Source of the DNA: Lacinutrix sp. MedPE-SW
GTDB lineage: Bacteria > Bacteroidota > Bacteroidia > Flavobacteriales > Flavobacteriaceae
Direction: 5' to 3'
DNA: 64,000 nucleotides
NCBI RefSeq assembly: GCF_001874145.1
Contig: NZ_MPCX01000009.1
Span: 1-64,000, forward strand
Positions within the stretch are counted from its first letter, which is position 1. Each line of letters opens with the position of its first letter. Of the stretch, positions 61,053 to 64,000 are shown piece by piece. A program made the position numbers and the translations under genes. The notes beneath the pieces were generated by a model. That model worked only from the letters and a program-made list of their open reading frames with translations. It made no database searches and was not told where the DNA came from.

Positions 61053-62582
61053 ATGAAATACTTTAAACCAACAACATTAGCTTTAATAGCATTACTTTCT
61101 TTTAGTTGTCAAGATGATGATGACACAACTATTGTAACAGAACCTGTTAATACAGAAGTTAATTTTCAATACAAAACAACAATTAATGTTGGAGGAGAAG
61201 CTTCAGCCGAAATTTCAGCATTCGATTCTTCTACAAATAAGTTATTTGTTACAAATGTAGAATCCAACGAAATTTCTATTTATAATATTTCAGATTTAGA
61301 TATACCTGTACAAGAAACATCAATTAGTTTAAATGCTTTTGGAGTTCCAAATAGTGTTTCAGTATCTAACGGGAAATTAGCTATTGCAGTAGAAGCAAAC
61401 GTTAAACAAAATCCTGGAAAAATATTAGTTTACAATACAACAGATGCTACATTAATTAATGAATATACTGTTGGAGCATTACCAGACATGGTAACATTTT
61501 CTAATAATGGAAATTTAATCGTATCTGCTAACGAGGGAGAACCAAATGCAGATTATACTGTTGATCCAATGGGAACAATTAGTATTATTGATTTAAACGA
61601 CGATTCTATAACAACATTAGATTTTACAGCATTTAATACACAGGAAGAAACTTTAAAATCTCAAAACTTTAGAGTTTTTGGACCTAATGCTAGTTTAGCA
61701 CAAGATGTAGAGCCAGAATATATTACAATATCAGACGATTCTCAAACAGCTTGGGTATCATTACAAGAAAACAACGGTATTGCAAAAGTAAATTTAGTAA
61801 CAAAAACTATTGAAGCTATATATCCATTAGGCTATAAAGACCATATGTTACCTCAAAACAGTTTAGATGCAAGTAATGAAGATGGAGAAACAGTTTTAAA
61901 AAATTGGCCAGTTCGTGGTTTATACCAACCAGATGCAATTACTTACGTAAATATTTTAGGTACAGATTATATTATTTCTGCTAACGAAGGTGATGCAAGA
62001 GAATATGATGGTTCACCAGGTTATATTGGAGAAGAGCGTATTAAAGATTTAAATTTAGACCCAACAGCTTTTCCTGCTATAGAGAATTTTCAGGATGATG
62101 CTAATTTAGGTCGTTTAAAAGCTATGATTTCTGAAGGTGATACAGATAACGATGGCGATTACGATGTGTTATATTCTTATGGAGCACGTTCTTTTACAAT
62201 TTGGAATGGAAATGGAGCTAAGGTTTACGATAGTGGTAATAGTATAGCAACAGAAACACTAGCAGCAACACCAGCTAATTTTAATGATGGTGATGGTAGA
62301 AGTGATGATAAAGGAGCAGAACCAGAAAGTGTAGAGGTTTTAAACTTGGGTAACCAACGTTATATTCTTTTTGTAGGCTTAGAAAGAACAGATCAAATTA
62401 TGGTTTACGATATTACAAATCCTGCTGCTCCAGCATTTTTAACTATCTTATCTCATAGTGGAGATGAAGCACCAGAAGGATTATTAGTTGTGCCAGCAAT
62501 AAACAGTCCAAATGAGAGAGACTTGCTAATAGTCTCAAATGAAGATAGTGGTACTGTAACTATTTACGAAAACCAACAGTAA
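61053..62582 (+). CDS. Choice-of-anchor I family lipoprotein
   Basis: The 509-residue lipoprotein has a signal MKYFKPTTLALIALLSFSCQ with a lipobox Cys at residue 19, then DDDD. It is a beta-propeller-like surface protein with TNKLFVTNVESNEISIYNIS, GNLIVSANEGEPNADYTVDP, YIISANEGDAREYDGSPGYI and GDTDNDGDYDVLYSYGARSF. These stretches are typical of the choice-of-anchor I family, sometimes annotated near alkaline phosphatases. It is probably exposed at the outer membrane. A good terminator follows. Confidence 0.82.
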   Translation: MKYFKPTTLALIALLSFSCQDDDDTTIVTEPVNTEVNFQYKTTINVGGEASAEISAFDSSTNKLFVTNVESNEISIYNISDLDIPVQETSISLNAFGVPNSVSVSNGKLAIAVEANVKQNPGKILVYNTTDATLINEYTVGALPDMVTFSNNGNLIVSANEGEPNADYTVDPMGTISIIDLNDDSITTLDFTAFNTQEETLKSQNFRVFGPNASLAQDVEPEYITISDDSQTAWVSLQENNGIAKVNLVTKTIEAIYPLGYKDHMLPQNSLDASNEDGETVLKNWPVRGLYQPDAITYVNILGTDYIISANEGDAREYDGSPGYIGEERIKDLNLDPTAFPAIENFQDDANLGRLKAMISEGDTDNDGDYDVLYSYGARSFTIWNGNGAKVYDSGNSIATETLAATPANFNDGDGRSDDKGAEPESVEVLNLGNQRYILFVGLERTDQIMVYDITNPAAPAFLTILSHSGDEAPEGLLVVPAINSPNERDLLIVSNEDSGTVTIYENQQ

Positions 62583-62601
62583 AATTAGTAATCAAAATAA
62601 T

Positions 62602-62638
62602 AAAATGCTTTGTCTTAAATATTTAGGCAAAGCATTTT
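62602..62638 (+). terminator. Terminator before der
   Basis: AAAATGCTTTG / CAAAGCATTTT is an 11-bp stem followed by T residues. Confidence 0.8.
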
Positions 62639-62695
62639 TTGATTTAAATACTTATAAAGATTAAAAAAATGTGTATTTTATCTTAAACTAAACAT

Positions 62696-62703
62696 TACCT
62701 TTG
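62696..62703 (+). promoter_or_regulatory. TAnnTTTG promoter element of der
   Basis: TACCTTTG, 43 nt before the der ATG, matches the Flavobacteriia -7 consensus. A normal leader is left between. Confidence 0.55.
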
Positions 62704-62746
62704 CAGCCGCTTACAGGATATGTAATGCAGACTAAAACATAAATTT

Positions 62747-64000
62747 ATGAGTAATATAGTAGCTATTGTAGGAAGACCAAATGTTGGAAAATCAACATTC
62801 TTTAACCGTTTAATACAACGTCGTGAGGCGATTGTAGATGCCGTTAGTGGAGTGACTAGAGATCGCCATTATGGTAAAAGTGATTGGAATGGAAAAGAAT
62901 TCTCCTTAATAGATACTGGAGGTTATGTTAAAGGAAGTGACGATATTTTTGAAGCTGAAATAGATAAACAAGTAGAGTTAGCTATTGAAGAAGCAGATGC
63001 TATAATTTTTATGGTAGATGTAGAAGCTGGAGTTACAGGAATGGATGAAGATGTTGCCAGACTATTACGAAAAGTAACAAAACCAGTTTTTTTAGTTGTA
63101 AATAAAGTCGATAACGGAAAAAGAGCAGAAGATGCAGTAGAGTTTTATAGCCTTGGTTTAGGAGATTATTTTACAATAGCAAGTATAAACGGAAGCGGTA
63201 CAGGAGATTTACTAGATGCATTAGTTGAAGCTTTACCAGAACAGGAAGAAGAAGAAGAAAAAGACGAGTTACCACGATTTGCTGTAGTTGGTCGTCCTAA
63301 CGCAGGTAAATCATCATTTATTAATGCTTTAATAGGTGAAGATAGGTATATTGTTACAGATATTGCAGGAACCACTCGTGATGCTATAGATACAAAGTAT
63401 AATCGCTTTGGTTTCGATTTTAATTTAGTTGATACTGCAGGAATTAGAAAAAAATCTAAAGTAAAAGAAGATCTAGAATTTTACTCTGTTATGCGTAGTG
63501 TTAGAGCTATAGAACATAGTGATGTATGCTTATTAGTTGTAGATGCAAATAGAGGTTTCGATGGGCAAGTACAAAACATTTTTTGGTTAGCCGAAAGAAA
63601 TAGAAAAGGTATTGTAATACTCGTTAACAAATGGGATTTAGTAGAAAAAGACAATAAAACTACTAACGAATTTGAAAAATATATTCGTTCTCAAATCGAA
63701 CCATTTACAGATGTGCCAATTGTATTTATCTCTGCGCTTACAAAGCAACGTATTTATAAAGCAATAGAAACAGCTGTTGAGGTTTATAAAAACCGAAGTA
63801 AAAAAATTAAAACAAGTGTTTTAAATGATACTTTACTACCAATAATAGAAAATTATCCACCACCAGCATATAAAGGTAAGTTTGTAAAAATTAAATACAT
63901 AATGCAATTGCCAACACCACAACCACAATTTGCATTTTTCTGTAATTTACCACAATACGTTAGAGAACCTTATAAGCGTTTTTTAGAAAATAAATTACGA
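62747..64000 (+). CDS. der: GTPase Der (EngA), cut by the window end
   Basis: About 418 codons are visible and no stop is reached before the end, so only the last part of the KH-like domain is missing. There are two G domains: GRPNVGKST near residue 9 and GRPNAGKSS near residue 183. DTGGY and DTAGI are the G3 motifs and NKVD and NKWD the G4 motifs. The start of the C-terminal KH-like domain ([20 protein letters not shown]) follows. It acts in 50S ribosome assembly. Confidence 0.95.
   Translation, partial: MSNIVAIVGRPNVGKSTFFNRLIQRREAIVDAVSGVTRDRHYGKSDWNGKEFSLIDTGGYVKGSDDIFEAEIDKQVELAIEEADAIIFMVDVEAGVTGMDEDVARLLRKVTKPVFLVVNKVDNGKRAEDAVEFYSLGLGDYFTIASINGSGTGDLLDALVEALPEQEEEEEKDELPRFAVVGRPNAGKSSFINALIGEDRYIVTDIAGTTRDAIDTKYNRFGFDFNLVDTAGIRKKSKVKEDLEFYSVMRSVRAIEHSDVCLLVVDANRGFDGQVQNIFWLAERNRKGIVILVNKWDLVEKDNKTTNEFEKYIRSQIEPFTDVPIVFISALTKQRIYKAIETAVEVYKNRSKKIKTSVLNDTLLPIIENYPPPAYKGKFVKIKYIMQLPTPQPQFAFFCNLPQYVREPYKRFLENKLR

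Overview
The window is AT-rich DNA from a member of the Flavobacteriaceae (Bacteroidota), probably marine; the genus cannot be fixed from sequence alone. The evidence is Flavobacteriia-type TAnnTTTG promoter elements, many lipoproteins with a short lipobox signal, a carboxypeptidase-regulatory-like/TonB receptor, DUF2911 and DUF6503-type proteins, and Era/Der housekeeping genes of this group.

Region 1 (1-8.9 kb) is an array of eight one-gene cassettes on the + strand separated by ~138-bp folded sites. Each cassette starts with GTT plus a private 7-nt word and ends with the reverse complement of that same word plus AAC. This is the footprint expected of integron-type circular cassettes joined at G^TT. 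The L-arms and central hairpin of the sites covary. No integrase gene lies in the window, so this is a cluster of attC-like sites without integrase, or the distal part of an integron. Cassette products are mostly secreted or lipoproteins (YD-like and MORN/YwqK-like repeats). One 745-aa protein combines HhH, sigma-region-4-like and winged-helix parts with a HEPN-like C-terminus.

Region 2 (8.9-13.9 kb) is an SOS-mutagenesis type set: DnaE-type polymerase III alpha and a Y-family polymerase, co-transcribed and overlapping by 1 nt, divergent from a LexA-like XRE/S24 repressor with facing, apparently leaderless promoters.

Region 3 (about 14.17-44.56 kb) is a defence island between a truncated tRNA-Met 3' half (14131-14176), into which a large serine recombinase reads, and a second CGCTACTA copy (44557-44564) followed by a tRNA-style terminator. 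It carries a replication/regulation module, a full BREX type 1 operon (small XRE regulator, brxA, brxB, brxC, pglX, an SF1 helicase, an unknown 670-aa protein, pglZ, brxL), a GmrSD-like (DUF262/DUF1524) protein, a GIY-YIG-like protein, a second serine recombinase, and a five-gene overlapping type II CBASS-like operon. That operon holds two paralogous CD-NTase-like proteins, one anchored by two membrane helices, with E2-E1 (Cap2), JAMM protease (Cap3) and a DUF6602/PD-(D/E)XK-like protein.

Region 4 (45-64 kb) is ordinary chromosome. It contains Hsp20, then a LacI-controlled TonB receptor / GH63-like hydrolase / sodium symporter / glycerate kinase / mannose-6-phosphate isomerase operon that reads best as mannosylglycerate (or related glycoside) use, an AraC regulator, small secreted proteins, a SpoU methyltransferase, era, a choice-of-anchor lipoprotein, and der cut by the window end.
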